Assembly: GCF_035594035.1 (NCBI RefSeq)
Contig: NZ_CP141588.1
Location: 1,378,501 to 1,442,500 of the forward strand
Length of the DNA stretch: 64,000 nt
Direction of reading: 5' to 3'
Source: Sphingomonas sp. LY54
GTDB lineage: Bacteria > Pseudomonadota > Alphaproteobacteria > Sphingomonadales > Sphingomonadaceae
Shown: piece after piece, positions 1 through 9,971 of the stretch
Position numbering within the stretch: position 1 is the first letter of the stretch
Layout: every line of letters starts with the position of its first letter
The notes under the pieces: model-generated
What the model was told of the DNA's origin: nothing
The model's database searches: none
What the model saw: the letters and a program-made list of their open reading frames with translations, nothing else
Translations under genes and position numbers: made by a program

Positions 1-1
1 G

Positions 2-52
2 CTCACCTCCTACCGCCGCAACGGCCGCTTCGCCGTCAAGCAGCCCTACTGA
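2..52 (+). CDS. 3' end of an upstream protein (partial)
   Basis: Sixteen codons stay open from the left edge and end in a TGA at 50-52, with the codon use of this genome; the last residues read GRFAVKQPY. Only the tail is present, so no function can be assigned. In related sphingomonads an NDUFA9-like NAD-binding protein often precedes uppP, but that is inference from gene order and is not shown here. Confidence 0.35.
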   Translation, partial: LTSYRRNGRFAVKQPY

Positions 53-73
53 CCCCTCCCGGCCGAGCAACTC

Positions 74-877
74 ATGACCAGCCCGATTCTGACGATCATC
101 CTGCTCGGCATCATCGAGGGGCTGACCGAGTTCCTGCCGGTCTCCTCGACCGGACACCTGATCCTCGCCAGCACCCTGCTCGGTTTCGAGGGCGAATCGT
201 CGATCGCGTTCAAGATCGCGATCCAATTGGGCGCGATCCTCGCCGTCGTGGTCGCTTATTGGGGCCGCTTCTGGAACGTCGCCAAGGGGCTGACCGTCGC
301 CGACAAGCAGGCGATCGCCTTCACCCGCAATATCTTGATCGGCTTCCTGCCGGCGATGCTGATCGGCGCCTTCGCCTATGATGCCATCCGCGCCGCGCTG
401 CAGACGCCGATGCTGGTCGCGGTGATGCTGGTCGTCGGCGGCATATTGATCCTGATCATCGAGCGGATGGTGAAGGAGGAGCGCTTCACCAGCGTCGAAG
501 GGATGCCGACCCGCACCGCGATCGCAATCGGAATCGTCCAGTGCCTGGCGATGGTGCCGGGCGTCAGCCGTTCGGGCGCGACGATCATGGGCGCCCGCCT
601 GATGGGCGTCGAGCGCAAGACCGCCGCCGAATTCAGCTTCTTCCTCGCCGTGCCGACCATGCTCGGTGCGACCGTTTACGCGCTCTACAAGGACCGCGAC
701 CTCCTCACCTTCGACGATCTCGGCGCGATCGCGCTCGGCCTCTTCATCTCGTTCCTGGTCGCGCTCGCGGTGGTGAAGGCCTTCGTCGCGATCGTGTCGC
801 GCTACGGCTTCGGCCCCTTCGCCTGGTACCGCATCGTGCTGGGCAGTGTCGCCATGGTGTGGCTCTACCTCCGCTGA
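74..877 (+). CDS. uppP: undecaprenyl-diphosphatase UppP (BacA)
   Basis: This 267-residue integral membrane protein removes a phosphate from undecaprenyl pyrophosphate. The product is the lipid carrier reused in peptidoglycan and polysaccharide export. Both signature motifs of the BacA family are visible: EGLTEFLPVSSTGH at about residues 15-28, and PGVSRSGAT at about 161-169 (the proposed catalytic Ser/Arg region). The length is that of the family, and hydrophobic segments run throughout. The start ATG lies 21 bp after the stop of the upstream gene. Homologues give bacitracin resistance when overexpressed. Function is very secure. Confidence 0.97.
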   Translation: MTSPILTIILLGIIEGLTEFLPVSSTGHLILASTLLGFEGESSIAFKIAIQLGAILAVVVAYWGRFWNVAKGLTVADKQAIAFTRNILIGFLPAMLIGAFAYDAIRAALQTPMLVAVMLVVGGILILIIERMVKEERFTSVEGMPTRTAIAIGIVQCLAMVPGVSRSGATIMGARLMGVERKTAAEFSFFLAVPTMLGATVYALYKDRDLLTFDDLGAIALGLFISFLVALAVVKAFVAIVSRYGFGPFAWYRIVLGSVAMVWLYLR

Positions 878-977
878 CCATTCAGGAAAGGCTCATCGCG
901 GCAGTGGCATAGCGGCAACCGAGTCGCATCAGCGGCGTTGATGACGCGCGCCCGTCCCAGCGCAGAGGAGCATTGGT

Positions 978-1439
978 TTGCGTAAGATCCTGATTGCCGC
1001 CGCCGGCACCCTGGCCCTGGCCGCGCCCGCATTCGCCCAGCCCGTCCCCGCCCAGCCGGATCCGGCCGAGGCGCCGGCCGCCTATCCCGACCCCGCGGAC
1101 GACGCATTCACGCGCGCGCTCCCCCATCCCTACGACGTCGAGGAAGCCGGCGACACGCTCGGCCGCGCCGTCGGCGCGATTATGAACGTGCCGGTCGGCG
1201 GCGTCGTGCAGGCGGTCGACCCGACCGCGCGCGTCCGCCGCGACGAGACGCTCGGCGACCTCGCCCGCCGCGACGATCCCCGTGCCGAGGAGCGCATCCA
1301 GGACGAGATGCAGGTGCTGACCATGAAGATGGCCGACATGATGCGCCAGGTTGCGGTGGTCGCGCCGGTGCTGCGCCGCTCGCTCGCCGACCTCGAGCGC
1401 GACCTCGGCCGGGCGATCGACCCCGACCGCGGCTACTAA
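978..1439 (+). CDS. secreted protein of unknown function
   Basis: Product of 153 residues. A TTG start is chosen because an AGAGGAG ribosome-binding site sits seven bases upstream. The start also opens directly into a signal peptide (MRKILIAAAG, cleavage likely after AFA at about residue 20). The mature part is acidic and proline-rich at first (PVPAQPDPAEAPAAYPDPAD), then a mixed-charge helical segment rich in Asp and Arg. It is probably periplasmic. I do not recognise a domain. It is followed after 71 bp by the FzlA-like gene, but nothing suggests a common task. Confidence 0.7.
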   Translation: MRKILIAAAGTLALAAPAFAQPVPAQPDPAEAPAAYPDPADDAFTRALPHPYDVEEAGDTLGRAVGAIMNVPVGGVVQAVDPTARVRRDETLGDLARRDDPRAEERIQDEMQVLTMKMADMMRQVAVVAPVLRRSLADLERDLGRAIDPDRGY

Positions 1440-1510
1440 TCGCCCTACCCCGTAAAAATCCCGTCCGGACCGGTGGACGCCGCGCCCCGGGACGCTAATG
1501 ATCGGCGCCC

Positions 1511-2185
1511 ATGTGGCAGCTCTATCAATTCCCGCTTTGTCCTTTCTCTCGCAAGGTCCGGCTCATGCTCGGCGAGAAGGGCGTGGCCCACGAGCTGGTG
1601 CGGGAATCGCCGTGGCAGCAGCGCGACGAATTCCTCGACATGAACCCGGCCGGCCAAACGCCGGTGCTGGTCGAGGCGCAGAAGGGCAACGTGCTGATCG
1701 ATTCCGGCGCGATCTGCGAATATTTTGAGGAGACGATCGACAAGGCGCCGATGATCCCCGGCACCGCCGTCAACCGCGCCGAGGTGCGCCGCCTCGTCGC
1801 CTGGTTTGACGAGAAGCTCTATGGCGAGGTCGTCAATCCGTTGCTCGAGGAGCGGATGCGCAAGCGCCTCGTGAGCCGCGCCGCGCCCGACACCCGCGTG
1901 CTGCGCGAAGCGATGAAGATCGCCAACGCCCATCTCGATTACATGGATTATCTGCTCGACCATCGCCGCTGGCTCGCCGGCCCGGTGCTGAGCCTCGCCG
2001 ACCTCGCCGCCGCCGCCCAACTCTCGGTCGCCGACTATCTCGGCGGCATCGATTGGCGCGGCCACAAGCAGACCACCGACTGGTATGCGGTGATGAAGTC
2101 GCGGCCGAGCTTCCGCCCCTTGCTCGCCGAGCGGATGGAGGTCATCGCTCCCCCCGCCCATTACGACAAGGTCGATTTCTTCTGA
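1511..2185 (+). CDS. FzlA-like glutathione S-transferase fold protein
   Basis: Product of 224 residues with an N-terminal thioredoxin-like GST domain (LYQFPLCPFSRKVRLML, then NPAGQTPVLV, then DSGAICEYFEE) and a helical C-terminal domain. The C-terminus reads SRPSFRPLLAERM...PPAHYDKVDFF. This resembles the conserved tail of alphaproteobacterial FzlA, which binds FtsZ filaments and links the Z-ring to septal wall synthesis in Caulobacter (family knowledge). An ordinary GST is the alternative. The catalytic Ser/Cys of true GSTs is not obvious. Neighbouring uppP is consistent with an envelope role but is weak evidence. Confidence 0.75.
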   Translation: MWQLYQFPLCPFSRKVRLMLGEKGVAHELVRESPWQQRDEFLDMNPAGQTPVLVEAQKGNVLIDSGAICEYFEETIDKAPMIPGTAVNRAEVRRLVAWFDEKLYGEVVNPLLEERMRKRLVSRAAPDTRVLREAMKIANAHLDYMDYLLDHRRWLAGPVLSLADLAAAAQLSVADYLGGIDWRGHKQTTDWYAVMKSRPSFRPLLAERMEVIAPPAHYDKVDFF

Positions 2186-2206
2186 GCCGGGCGACGCCGT
2201 CACCCT

Positions 2207-2396
2207 AACGCCCAATCCCCTCTCCCTTGGAGGGAGAGGATACGGAGCCTTGGCGACGCAGGAGCCTAGGCGCAGTTGGAGGGTGGCAGCCGCGGCGAAT
2301 ATTCTCGACGGCCGCCACCCTCTCCCAGCTCCGCCTAAGGCTCGCCGAAGAGGCTCGGCAAGGCTGCGCAACCCTCTCCCTCGAAGGGAGAGGGGA
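2207..2396. repeat. intergenic palindromic repeats (CTCTCCC...GGGAGAG type)
   Basis: Two perfect or near-perfect hairpins lie at 2219-2239 (CCTCTCCCTTGGAGGGAGAGG) and 2372-2394 (core CTCTCCCTCGAAGGGAGAG). A GC-rich spacer between them carries further short inverted segments. The block fills the gap between two convergent genes, so it may act as a bidirectional terminator. It looks like the short repeated extragenic palindromes common in sphingomonads; a similar element of different sequence lies at 18832-18914. Confidence 0.6.
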
Positions 2397-2397
2397 A

Positions 2398-3132
2398 CTA
2401 AGCCCTTTTCGCCGTCACCAGATAGTCGAGCGACTTGTTGTCGGAGAGGGTGAAACCGCGCGTCGCGGAGAAGGCGAGCCCGGTCACGTCGACCACCTCC
2501 AGCCCCGCGTCGCGCATCAGCGCGCAGGTCTCGTTCGGGGTCAGGAACTTCTCCCAGTCGTGCGTGCCGCGCGGGATGCGGCCGGTGCCCTCGGCGAGCG
2601 TGATCATCAGCAGCCGCGACAGGCTGGTGCGGTTCGGCGTCGACAGGATCAGCAGTCCGTCGGGGCCGAGCAGGTCGCCGAGCCCGCCGATGAAGCCGCG
2701 CGGATCGGTGACATGCTCGAGCACCTCGAGCGAGGTGACGAGGTCGAACGGCCCGGCCAGCGTCTCGACGCCGCCGACGCGATAGTCGATCGCCAGCCCC
2801 TGCCCCTCGGCATGGAGGCGGGCGGCCGCGATATTCTCCGGCGCCGCATCGACCGCGGTGACCTCCGCCCCGAGCCGAGCGAGCGGCTCGGCGAGCAGGC
2901 CCGCGCCGCAGCCGACATCGACCGCGCGCTTGCCGGCGAGCGGCGTCCGGCTGCATTCGTCGAGCCCCCAATGCTGGTCGATCCGGTCGCGTATATAGGA
3001 CAGCCGCACCGGATTGAGCTTGTGCAGCATCGCCGAGGAGCCGTTCGGGTCCCACCATTCGGCCGCCATCCGGCCGAAATGCTTGGCTTCCTTCGGGTCG
3101 ATCGTCGAGAGCGGTATGCTTGCATGTGCCAT
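2398..3132 (-). CDS. ubiG: ubiquinone biosynthesis O-methyltransferase UbiG
   Basis: Product of 244 residues, the usual length. UbiG carries out both O-methylations of the ubiquinone head group with S-adenosylmethionine at the inner membrane. The N-terminal signature ([22 protein letters not shown]) is split around [11 protein letters not shown]. The SAM-binding motif [15 protein letters not shown] lies near residues 73-87, followed by AVDAAPENI and EVLEHVTDP. It is transcribed away from lysC across a 66-bp gap. No fusion or truncation is seen. Confidence 0.95.
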   Translation of the reverse strand: MAHASIPLSTIDPKEAKHFGRMAAEWWDPNGSSAMLHKLNPVRLSYIRDRIDQHWGLDECSRTPLAGKRAVDVGCGAGLLAEPLARLGAEVTAVDAAPENIAAARLHAEGQGLAIDYRVGGVETLAGPFDLVTSLEVLEHVTDPRGFIGGLGDLLGPDGLLILSTPNRTSLSRLLMITLAEGTGRIPRGTHDWEKFLTPNETCALMRDAGLEVVDVTGLAFSATRGFTLSDNKSLDYLVTAKRA

Positions 3133-3198
3133 GGCGCCTCCCTATCAGGGCCGCGCTCTTTTTCCCACGCTCTTGTCAACGCCAGCCCAGCGAGTTCG

Positions 3199-4437
3199 AT
3201 GGCCCGTATCGTCATGAAATTCGGCGGAACCTCGATGGCCGGCATCGAGCGCATCCGCCACGTCGCCAATCTCGTGAAGCGCGAGGCCGAGCGCGGCAAC
3301 CAGGTCGCGGTCGTCGTCTCGGCGATGGCCGGCGAGACCGACCGCCTGGTCCAGCTCTGCCGCGAGGCCGCCTCGCTTTACGATCCCCGCGAATATGACG
3401 TCGTCGTCGCCAGCGGCGAGCAGGTCACCAGCGGCCTCCTCGCGATCACGCTGCAGGGCATGGGCCTCAACGCGCGCTCCTATATGGGCTGGCAACTCCC
3501 GATCCGGACCAGCGGCCATGCCGCCGCCTTGATCGAGGGCATCGATGCGGCGGTGCTGGAGCGCGTTTTTACCGAAGGCGGCATCGCTGTCATCCCGGGA
3601 TTCCAGGGGGTGACCGACAAGGGCGACGTCACGACCCTGGGCCGCGGCGGTTCCGACACGTCGGCGGTGGCGCTGGCGGCGGCGATGAAGGCGGATCGCT
3701 GCGACATCTATACCGACGTCGACGGCGTCTACACGACCGACCCGCGCATCGTGCCGCGCGCGCGCAAGCTCGATCGGGTCACCTATGAGGAGATGCTGGA
3801 GCTTGCGAGCGTCGGCGCCAAGGTGCTGCAGACGCGCTCCGTCGGCCTCGCCATGCGCTACAACATGCCGCTCCAGGTCCTCTCCTCCTTCGAGGACAAG
3901 CCCGGCACCATGATCGTCGGCGACGACGCCATCGAGGACAAAGATATGGAACGCAACGTCATCACCGGCATCGCCTATGACAAGAACGAGGCGCGGATCA
4001 CGCTGCTCGGCCTCTCCGACGAGCCGGGGACGGTAGCGGCGATCTTCGCCCCGCTGGCCGACGCCAACATCAACGTCGACATGATCGTGCAGAGCGTTGC
4101 CCGCGAAGGCGAGAAAAGGGATCTCACCTTCACCGTCCCCACCGCGTCGCTCGCCCGCAGCGTTGACGCCCTGCAACAGGTGAAGGCAGAGATCGGCTTC
4201 GACGAGATCATCACCGACATGAATGTCGTCAAGGTGAGCGCGGTCGGCGTCGGCATGCGTTCCAACGCCGGCATCGCCGCCCAGATGTTCCGCGCACTCG
4301 CGGACCGCGGCATCAACATTCTCGCCATCGCCACCTCGGAGATCAAAGTCTCTGTGCTGATCCCCGAGGAATATACCGAACTCGCCGTGCGCGTGCTCCA
4401 CACCACCTACGGCCTCGACGCCGAACCGACGGAATGA
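3199..4437 (+). CDS. lysC: aspartate kinase LysC
   Basis: Product of 412 residues. It phosphorylates L-aspartate, the first step towards lysine, diaminopimelate, threonine and methionine. The family start [15 protein letters not shown] fits the ATG at 3199; the frame is open much further upstream, but that part overlaps ubiG on the other strand and lacks family sequence. Residues 1-245 form the kinase domain ([35 protein letters not shown]). The rest holds two ACT domains, as in feedback-inhibited alphaproteobacterial enzymes. The stop overlaps the next start by four bases (ATGA), so the two genes are translationally coupled. Confidence 0.96.
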   Translation: MARIVMKFGGTSMAGIERIRHVANLVKREAERGNQVAVVVSAMAGETDRLVQLCREAASLYDPREYDVVVASGEQVTSGLLAITLQGMGLNARSYMGWQLPIRTSGHAAALIEGIDAAVLERVFTEGGIAVIPGFQGVTDKGDVTTLGRGGSDTSAVALAAAMKADRCDIYTDVDGVYTTDPRIVPRARKLDRVTYEEMLELASVGAKVLQTRSVGLAMRYNMPLQVLSSFEDKPGTMIVGDDAIEDKDMERNVITGIAYDKNEARITLLGLSDEPGTVAAIFAPLADANINVDMIVQSVAREGEKRDLTFTVPTASLARSVDALQQVKAEIGFDEIITDMNVVKVSAVGVGMRSNAGIAAQMFRALADRGINILAIATSEIKVSVLIPEEYTELAVRVLHTTYGLDAEPTE

Positions 4438-5480
4438 CCATGAACGACGTCACCAATTCTACCGGCCACGACCGCCTCAAGCGCCTGATGAAGCGCGGCA
4501 CCGATTTCCTCGGCTGCGAAGTCGCCATCATGGGCGGCGCGATGAGCTGGATCTCGGAGCGCAACCTCGTTTCCGCCATCTCTAACGCCGGCGGCTTCGG
4601 CGTGATCGCCTGCGGCGCCATGACTCCCGACCTGCTCGATACCGAGATCGCCGAGACCAGGAAGCGCACCGACCGGCCGTTCGGCGTCAATCTCATCACC
4701 ATGCACCCGCAATTGTTCGACCTGATCGACGTGTGCGCCAAGCATAAGGTCGGCCACGTCGTGTTCGCGGGCGGGCTGCCGCCGACGGGCGCGATCGACC
4801 GGGTCAAGCAATCGGGCGCGAAGATGGTCTGCTTCGCCCCCGCGCTCGCGCTCGCCAAGAAGCTGATCCGCTCAGGCGTCGACGCGCTCGTCATCGAGGG
4901 CATGGAGGCCGGCGGCCATATCGGCCCGGTCTCGACCTCGGTGCTCGCCCAGGAGATCTTGCCGGAGGTGGCGGCGGACATTCCCGTCTTCGTCGCCGGC
5001 GGCATCGGCCGCGGCGGGCTCATGGCCGGCTATCTGGAAATGGGCGCCTCCGGCGTCCAGCTCGGCACCCGCTTCGTCTGCGCGCACGAATGCATCGCCC
5101 ATCCGAACTTCAAGAAGGCGTTCATCCGCGCCTCGGCGCGCGACGCGATTCCGTCGGTCCAGATCGACCCGCGCCTGCCGGTCATCCCCGTGCGCGCGAT
5201 CCGCAACCGCGAGATGGAGGCCTTCGCCGCCAAGCAGCGCGAGGTCGCCCAGCTTCTCGACGAGGGCAAGGTCGAGATGGGCGAGGCCCAGCTCCAGATC
5301 GAGCATTATTGGGCCGGCGCGCTCCGCCGCGCCGTGATCGAAGGCGATGTCGAGAGCGGCTCGATCATGGCCGGGCAGTCGGTCGGCATGGTCAAGGAAG
5401 AGGCGCCGGTCGCGACCATCATCTCCAACCTGATCGACGAGGCCGCGCAGGCGCTGGAGCGCCGCGCGATTCACGCCTGA
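4434..5480 (+). CDS. nitronate monooxygenase / NPD-family FMN oxidoreductase
   Basis: Product of 348 residues with a TIM-barrel FMN-binding fold of the 2-nitropropane dioxygenase family. Visible features are GGAMSWISERNLVSAISNAGGFGVI near residues 25-49 (quoted only as landmarks GGAMSW and NAGGFG), EGMEAGGHIGP near 155-165 and VAGGIGRGG near 188-196. The EGxEAGGHxG segment carries the expected catalytic-region His. Members oxidise propionate-3-nitronate; some instead act as enoyl reductases (FabK-like), so the substrate is uncertain. The ATG overlaps the lysC stop by four bases; a second in-frame ATG at 4440 is also possible. Confidence 0.85.
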   Translation: MTMNDVTNSTGHDRLKRLMKRGTDFLGCEVAIMGGAMSWISERNLVSAISNAGGFGVIACGAMTPDLLDTEIAETRKRTDRPFGVNLITMHPQLFDLIDVCAKHKVGHVVFAGGLPPTGAIDRVKQSGAKMVCFAPALALAKKLIRSGVDALVIEGMEAGGHIGPVSTSVLAQEILPEVAADIPVFVAGGIGRGGLMAGYLEMGASGVQLGTRFVCAHECIAHPNFKKAFIRASARDAIPSVQIDPRLPVIPVRAIRNREMEAFAAKQREVAQLLDEGKVEMGEAQLQIEHYWAGALRRAVIEGDVESGSIMAGQSVGMVKEEAPVATIISNLIDEAAQALERRAIHA

Positions 5481-5620
5481 GGCCGCCCGCGGTCCTTGGC
5501 CGCGGCGTCCCGGCTGGAGACGTCCGCGGCTAAGGCCTTGATCCGGTACGCCCGGCGCGTACAAGCGAATCGGGCGGGGGATAAACTTTTGTTGGGGCGT
5601 CCGCTCCGGCTCCGCTCAGG

Positions 5621-7534
5621 ATGATCATGGCCGACGCGACTCAGTTCGATTCCCACGTCTCCGAGCAGCGCTTCCAGCTGCTGGTCAATTCCGTGACCGA
5701 CTACGCCATCTACATGCTGGACCCGAACGGGCATATCGCCACCTGGAATGCGGGCGCGCGCCAGTTCAAGGGCTATGAAGAGCACGAGATCATCGGCGAG
5801 CATTTCTCGCGCTTCTTCACCGACGAGGATCGCGCCGCCGGACGGCCCGCCAAGGCCCTTGCCACTGCCGCCCGCGAAGGCAGATTCGAGTCCGAAGGCT
5901 GGCGCGTCCGCAAGGACGGCACCCACTTCTGGGCCCATGTCGTCATCGATCCGATCCGTGGCGACAGCGGCAAATTGCTCGGTTTCGCCAAGATCACCCG
6001 CGACATCACCGAGAAGCGCGCGGCCGAACAGGAATTGCAGAACAGCGAGCGGCGCTTCCGCATGCTCGTCCAGGGCGTGCGCGATTACGCCATCTACATG
6101 CTCGACACCGAAGGCCGGGTGAGCAACTGGAACACCGGCGCGGAGGCGATCAAGGGCTACACGGCGCAGGAGATTGTCGGCCAGCATTTCTCGCTTTTCT
6201 ACACCGACGAGGACCGCGCTTCGGGCGAGCCGGCCCGGGCGCTCGAGACCGCGCGGCGCGAAGGCAAATATGAGAGGGAGGCCTGGCGCGTCCGCAAGGA
6301 CGGCACCCATTTCTGGGCGAGCGTGGTGCTCGACCCGATCTATGGCGAGGACGGGGATCTGGTCGGCTACGCCAAGGTCACCCGCGACCTTACCGAGCGC
6401 AAGCTCTCCGAGCAGGAACTGGAGGAAGCGCGCGCCGCGCTCGTCCAGTCCCAGAAGCTGCAGGCCCTGGGCGAGCTCACCGGCGGCATCGCCCATGACT
6501 TCAACAACCTGATGACCGTGATCCGCGGCTCGGCCGAATTACTCCAGCGCGCCGAGCTCAGCGAAGAGAAGAAGCAGCGCTATCTGCGGGCGATCGTCGA
6601 GACTGCCGACCGCGCCGCCACGCTCACCAGCCATCTGCTCGCCTTCGGCCGCCGCCAGCCGCTCAAGCCCGAGGTGATCGATCTCAACATCCGCCTCGAC
6701 GCTTTTGCCGACGTGCTCGCGCGCACGCTCGGCGCGCCCATCGAAGTCCGCCTCGACCTGGCACCCTCGCTCTGGCTGACCGAGGCGGATTCGGCACAGC
6801 TCGAGACCGCCTTGCTCAACGCCGCCTTCAACGCGCGCGACGCCATGCCCGACGGCGGCACCCTCACCCTTTCGACGCGCAACGTGCCCGGCGACCCGGA
6901 CCGGATCTGCATCTCTATCGCCGATACCGGCGAAGGCATGCCGCCCGAAGTGGCGCAACGGGCGTTCGAACCGTTCTTTACCACCAAGCCGGTCGGCAAG
7001 GGCACCGGGCTCGGCCTCAGCCAGATCCACGGCTTCGCGGCCCAGACCGGCGGCGAAGCGACGATCGAATCCGAGGCGGCCCAGGGCACGACCATCAACC
7101 TCTTCCTGCCGCGCACAGACAAGATTGCGGCGGCCGCGCCTGAGGCCATCGAAAGCGATCGCACCCGCACCGGCCTGACCGTCCTCCTGGTCGAGGACAA
7201 TGCTCATGTCCGCGAGTTCGCCGAGCATTTGCTGGCCGACCTGCATTATCGCGTGATCAGCGCCGATTGCGCCGAGGCGGCGCTGGAAATGCTGGAGCGC
7301 GAGCCGGCCGACATCGTCTTCACCGACGTCGTCATGCCGGGCGCGTCCGGGATCGATCTCGCGCGCGCCATCAACGAAAAGCACCCGGCGTTGCCGGTGC
7401 TTCTGGCAAGCGGCTACAGCGACGAGATATTCGGCGGCGCGGCGGCCGAATTCCCGATCCTGCAGAAGCCCTATGGTGTGGAGTCGCTCGGTGCCGCGCT
7501 CGCCCGGGCGCTGGAGCAGGCGCCGGGCCAGTGA
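5621..7534 (+). CDS. PAS-PAS hybrid histidine kinase with receiver domain
   Basis: Product of 637 residues without membrane segments, so a cytoplasmic sensor. Order: PAS 1 (about 20-140) and PAS 2 (about 145-265), which are close copies of each other. The dimerisation domain follows with its H-box GGIAHDFNNL (phosphorylated His about 292), then the ATPase domain (NAAFNARDAMPDGG; GEGMPP; GKGTGLGLSQ). A C-terminal receiver (about 523-637) has its phospho-acceptor Asp at about 569 in FTDVVMPG. A second start at 5627 has better spacing from AGGA. No output-domain gene sits beside it, so the partner is unknown. Confidence 0.92.
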   Translation: MIMADATQFDSHVSEQRFQLLVNSVTDYAIYMLDPNGHIATWNAGARQFKGYEEHEIIGEHFSRFFTDEDRAAGRPAKALATAAREGRFESEGWRVRKDGTHFWAHVVIDPIRGDSGKLLGFAKITRDITEKRAAEQELQNSERRFRMLVQGVRDYAIYMLDTEGRVSNWNTGAEAIKGYTAQEIVGQHFSLFYTDEDRASGEPARALETARREGKYEREAWRVRKDGTHFWASVVLDPIYGEDGDLVGYAKVTRDLTERKLSEQELEEARAALVQSQKLQALGELTGGIAHDFNNLMTVIRGSAELLQRAELSEEKKQRYLRAIVETADRAATLTSHLLAFGRRQPLKPEVIDLNIRLDAFADVLARTLGAPIEVRLDLAPSLWLTEADSAQLETALLNAAFNARDAMPDGGTLTLSTRNVPGDPDRICISIADTGEGMPPEVAQRAFEPFFTTKPVGKGTGLGLSQIHGFAAQTGGEATIESEAAQGTTINLFLPRTDKIAAAAPEAIESDRTRTGLTVLLVEDNAHVREFAEHLLADLHYRVISADCAEAALEMLEREPADIVFTDVVMPGASGIDLARAINEKHPALPVLLASGYSDEIFGGAAAEFPILQKPYGVESLGAALARALEQAPGQ

Positions 7535-7583
7535 CAATTGCCCGGCCATTGGAAGCCGGGTTCCTTTCTGTTAGCCCCGGTCC

Positions 7584-9854
7584 ATGATCGGCAGCTCCGT
7601 CGCCTCAGCCCGCGAGATCCTGACCGGCCTTCACGACGTGATGGCCTCGCGTGCCGGCGCCCAGGCCAAGCTCAACAAGGTCGTCAAGATCATCGCCGAC
7701 GCGATGGCGAGCGAGGTCTGCTCGATCTATTTGCTGCGCGACGGGCTGCTCGAGCTCTACGCCACCGTCGGCCTCAACCAGGGCGCCGTCCACGTCACCA
7801 AGCTGGCGATGGGCGAGGGCCTGGTCGGCACCATCGCCGAGCAGGTAGCGGTGCTCAATCTCGACGAGGCGACGCGCCACCCGGAATTCGCCTACCGGCC
7901 GGAGACGGGCGAGGAACTGTACCACAGCTTCGCCGGCGTCCCGATCGTCCGGCGCGAGCGCGCGATCGGCGTGCTCTGCGTCCAGCACGCCGACCCGCGC
8001 GCCTATGTCGACGTCGAGATCGAGGCGCTGCAGACCGTCGCGATGGTGCTCAGCGAGTTGATCGGCGCCGCCGGGCTCGCCGACAAGGCAAGCGAAGGCG
8101 CCTCCACGCGCGACCTCGGCTCGGTCGGCCTGTCAGGGCTGAAGCTGGTCGCCGGCATGGCGCGCGGCAACGCCGTCTATCACCAGCCGCGCATCCTCAT
8201 CGAGCATACCGTCGCCGAGGATACCGAGGCCGAACGCCAGCGCGTCTATTCCGCCTTCCGCAAGATGCGCGAGCAGATCGACACGATGACCAGCCAGGCC
8301 GAATTCGGCACCGCCGGCGAGCATCAGGAGATCCTCCAGACCTACAAGATGTTCGCCTATGACGAGGGCTGGTCGCGGCGCATCAACGAGGCGATCGACA
8401 GCGGCCTCACCGCCGAGGCGGCGATCGAGCGCGTGCAGCAGCGCACGCGGATGCGGATGCGCGAGATCGACGATCCCCTGCTCGCCGAGCGGATGCACGA
8501 TCTCGACGACCTCGCCAACCGTCTGCTCCGCATCGTCTCCGGCCGGCTCGGCACCGCCGCCCAGATGGGCCTGCAGAGCGATACGATCCTGATTGCGCGC
8601 AATCTCGGCCCGGCCGAACTGCTCGAATATGACCGGCGGCGCCTGAAGGGCGTGATCCTGGAGGAAGGGTCGCTGACCTCGCACGTCGTGATCGTCGCCC
8701 GGGCGATGGGCGTGCCGATGCTCGGCCGCGTCCGCGACGTCCGCCAGGTCATCAACGAGGGCGACCATATCCTGCTCGACGCCGACGGTTCCCAGGCGTT
8801 GGTGCGGCCGGCGCCCGCCCTCGAGCGCAGCTTCGACGCGCGGCTCGTCGTCACCCAGAAGCGCCGCGCCGAATTCGCCGCCACCAAGGATTTGCCGCCC
8901 GTCACCAAGGACGGCCAGCGCATCACGGTATTGATCAACGCCGGTCTGCGCGACGATGTCGGCGCGATCGACCTCACCGGCGCCGACGGCATCGGCCTGT
9001 TCCGCACCGAATTCCAGTTCCTCGTCTCCGCGACCTTGCCGCGCCGCGAGAGCCAGCAGCGCCTCTACCGCTCAGTGCTGGAGGATGCCGGCGACAAGCC
9101 GGTCATCTTCCGCACCGTCGACATCGGCGGCGACAAGGCACTGCCCTATCTGAGCGCCAGCGAACATCAGGAAGAGAATCCGGCGATGGGCTGGCGCGCG
9201 CTTCGCCTCGCCCTCGACCGCGATGGCCTGATGAAGGCGCAGGCCCGCGCCTTGCTCGAGGCCGGCGCCGGCCGCGAGATCAGCATCATGTTCCCGATGG
9301 TGTCGGAGCCGTGGGAGTTCGACGAGGCCAAGGCGCTGGTCGAATCCCAGCGCGCCATCCTCGCCGCACGCAAGAAAATGCTGCCCACCAATATCCGCTA
9401 CGGCGCGATGCTGGAGGTGCCGGCGCTTGCCGAGGCGCTCGACATATTGCTGCCGCGGCTCGATTTCCTGTCGATCGGCACCAACGATCTCACCCAGTTC
9501 CTGTTCGCCGCCGATCGCGCCCACCCGCGCCTCGCCGAGCGCTACGACTGGCTGTCGCCGGCCGTGCTCCGCTTCCTGCGCCGCATCGTCCGTGCCGCCG
9601 ACGCGCACAATGTCCCGGTCGGCGTCTGCGGCGAGATGGGCGGCCGCACGCTCGAGGCGATGGCGCTGATCGGCCTCGGCCTGCGCCGCTTGTCGATCAC
9701 GCCGGTCGCGGTCGGGCCGGTCAAGGCCATGATCCGCTCGCTCGATCATGCCAAGCTGACGCCGATGGTCCACGATCTGCTCGACAACCCGCCCGCCGAT
9801 CTGCGCGCGGCTTTGGTCGACTGGGCAGAAAAACACGGGGTTTCGACAGGTTGA
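7584..9854 (+). CDS. ptsP: GAF-domain phosphoenolpyruvate-protein phosphotransferase PtsP (EI-Ntr)
   Basis: Product of 756 residues. It is the first enzyme of the nitrogen phosphotransferase relay: it takes phosphate from phosphoenolpyruvate and passes it to NPr, then EIIA-Ntr. An N-terminal GAF domain (about 15-160) is expected to sense a nitrogen signal. The EI part follows with active-site His at about 367 in GSLTSHVVIVARAMGVP. The PEP-binding barrel shows GIGLFRTEFQF, DIGGDK and CGEMGG. The length matches the GAF-containing form and not plain EI. It starts 49 bp after the hybrid kinase. Confidence 0.95.
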   Translation: MIGSSVASAREILTGLHDVMASRAGAQAKLNKVVKIIADAMASEVCSIYLLRDGLLELYATVGLNQGAVHVTKLAMGEGLVGTIAEQVAVLNLDEATRHPEFAYRPETGEELYHSFAGVPIVRRERAIGVLCVQHADPRAYVDVEIEALQTVAMVLSELIGAAGLADKASEGASTRDLGSVGLSGLKLVAGMARGNAVYHQPRILIEHTVAEDTEAERQRVYSAFRKMREQIDTMTSQAEFGTAGEHQEILQTYKMFAYDEGWSRRINEAIDSGLTAEAAIERVQQRTRMRMREIDDPLLAERMHDLDDLANRLLRIVSGRLGTAAQMGLQSDTILIARNLGPAELLEYDRRRLKGVILEEGSLTSHVVIVARAMGVPMLGRVRDVRQVINEGDHILLDADGSQALVRPAPALERSFDARLVVTQKRRAEFAATKDLPPVTKDGQRITVLINAGLRDDVGAIDLTGADGIGLFRTEFQFLVSATLPRRESQQRLYRSVLEDAGDKPVIFRTVDIGGDKALPYLSASEHQEENPAMGWRALRLALDRDGLMKAQARALLEAGAGREISIMFPMVSEPWEFDEAKALVESQRAILAARKKMLPTNIRYGAMLEVPALAEALDILLPRLDFLSIGTNDLTQFLFAADRAHPRLAERYDWLSPAVLRFLRRIVRAADAHNVPVGVCGEMGGRTLEAMALIGLGLRRLSITPVAVGPVKAMIRSLDHAKLTPMVHDLLDNPPADLRAALVDWAEKHGVSTG

Positions 9855-9971
9855 CGTTGCAGCCCGTCTATCAGAGGCAGATAGGGGCCGCGGTTGACAA
9901 CAACCGGGCTCTGGAGTGTGTTGATCCAAATTAATTCGAGAGCCGGCGCGACCGGCCCCAGGGGTGCGTGA

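Noticed and set aside
890..930. EcfG-like promoter before the secreted protein at 978
   Set aside because: GCAAC-N16-CGTT has a mismatch in the critical second base of the -35 element and the gene has no stress link.
2227..3198. A long in-frame extension upstream of lysC
   Set aside because: It runs antisense through ubiG and through palindromic repeats. Aspartate kinases begin at the KFGGTS region, so the ATG at 3199 is the start.
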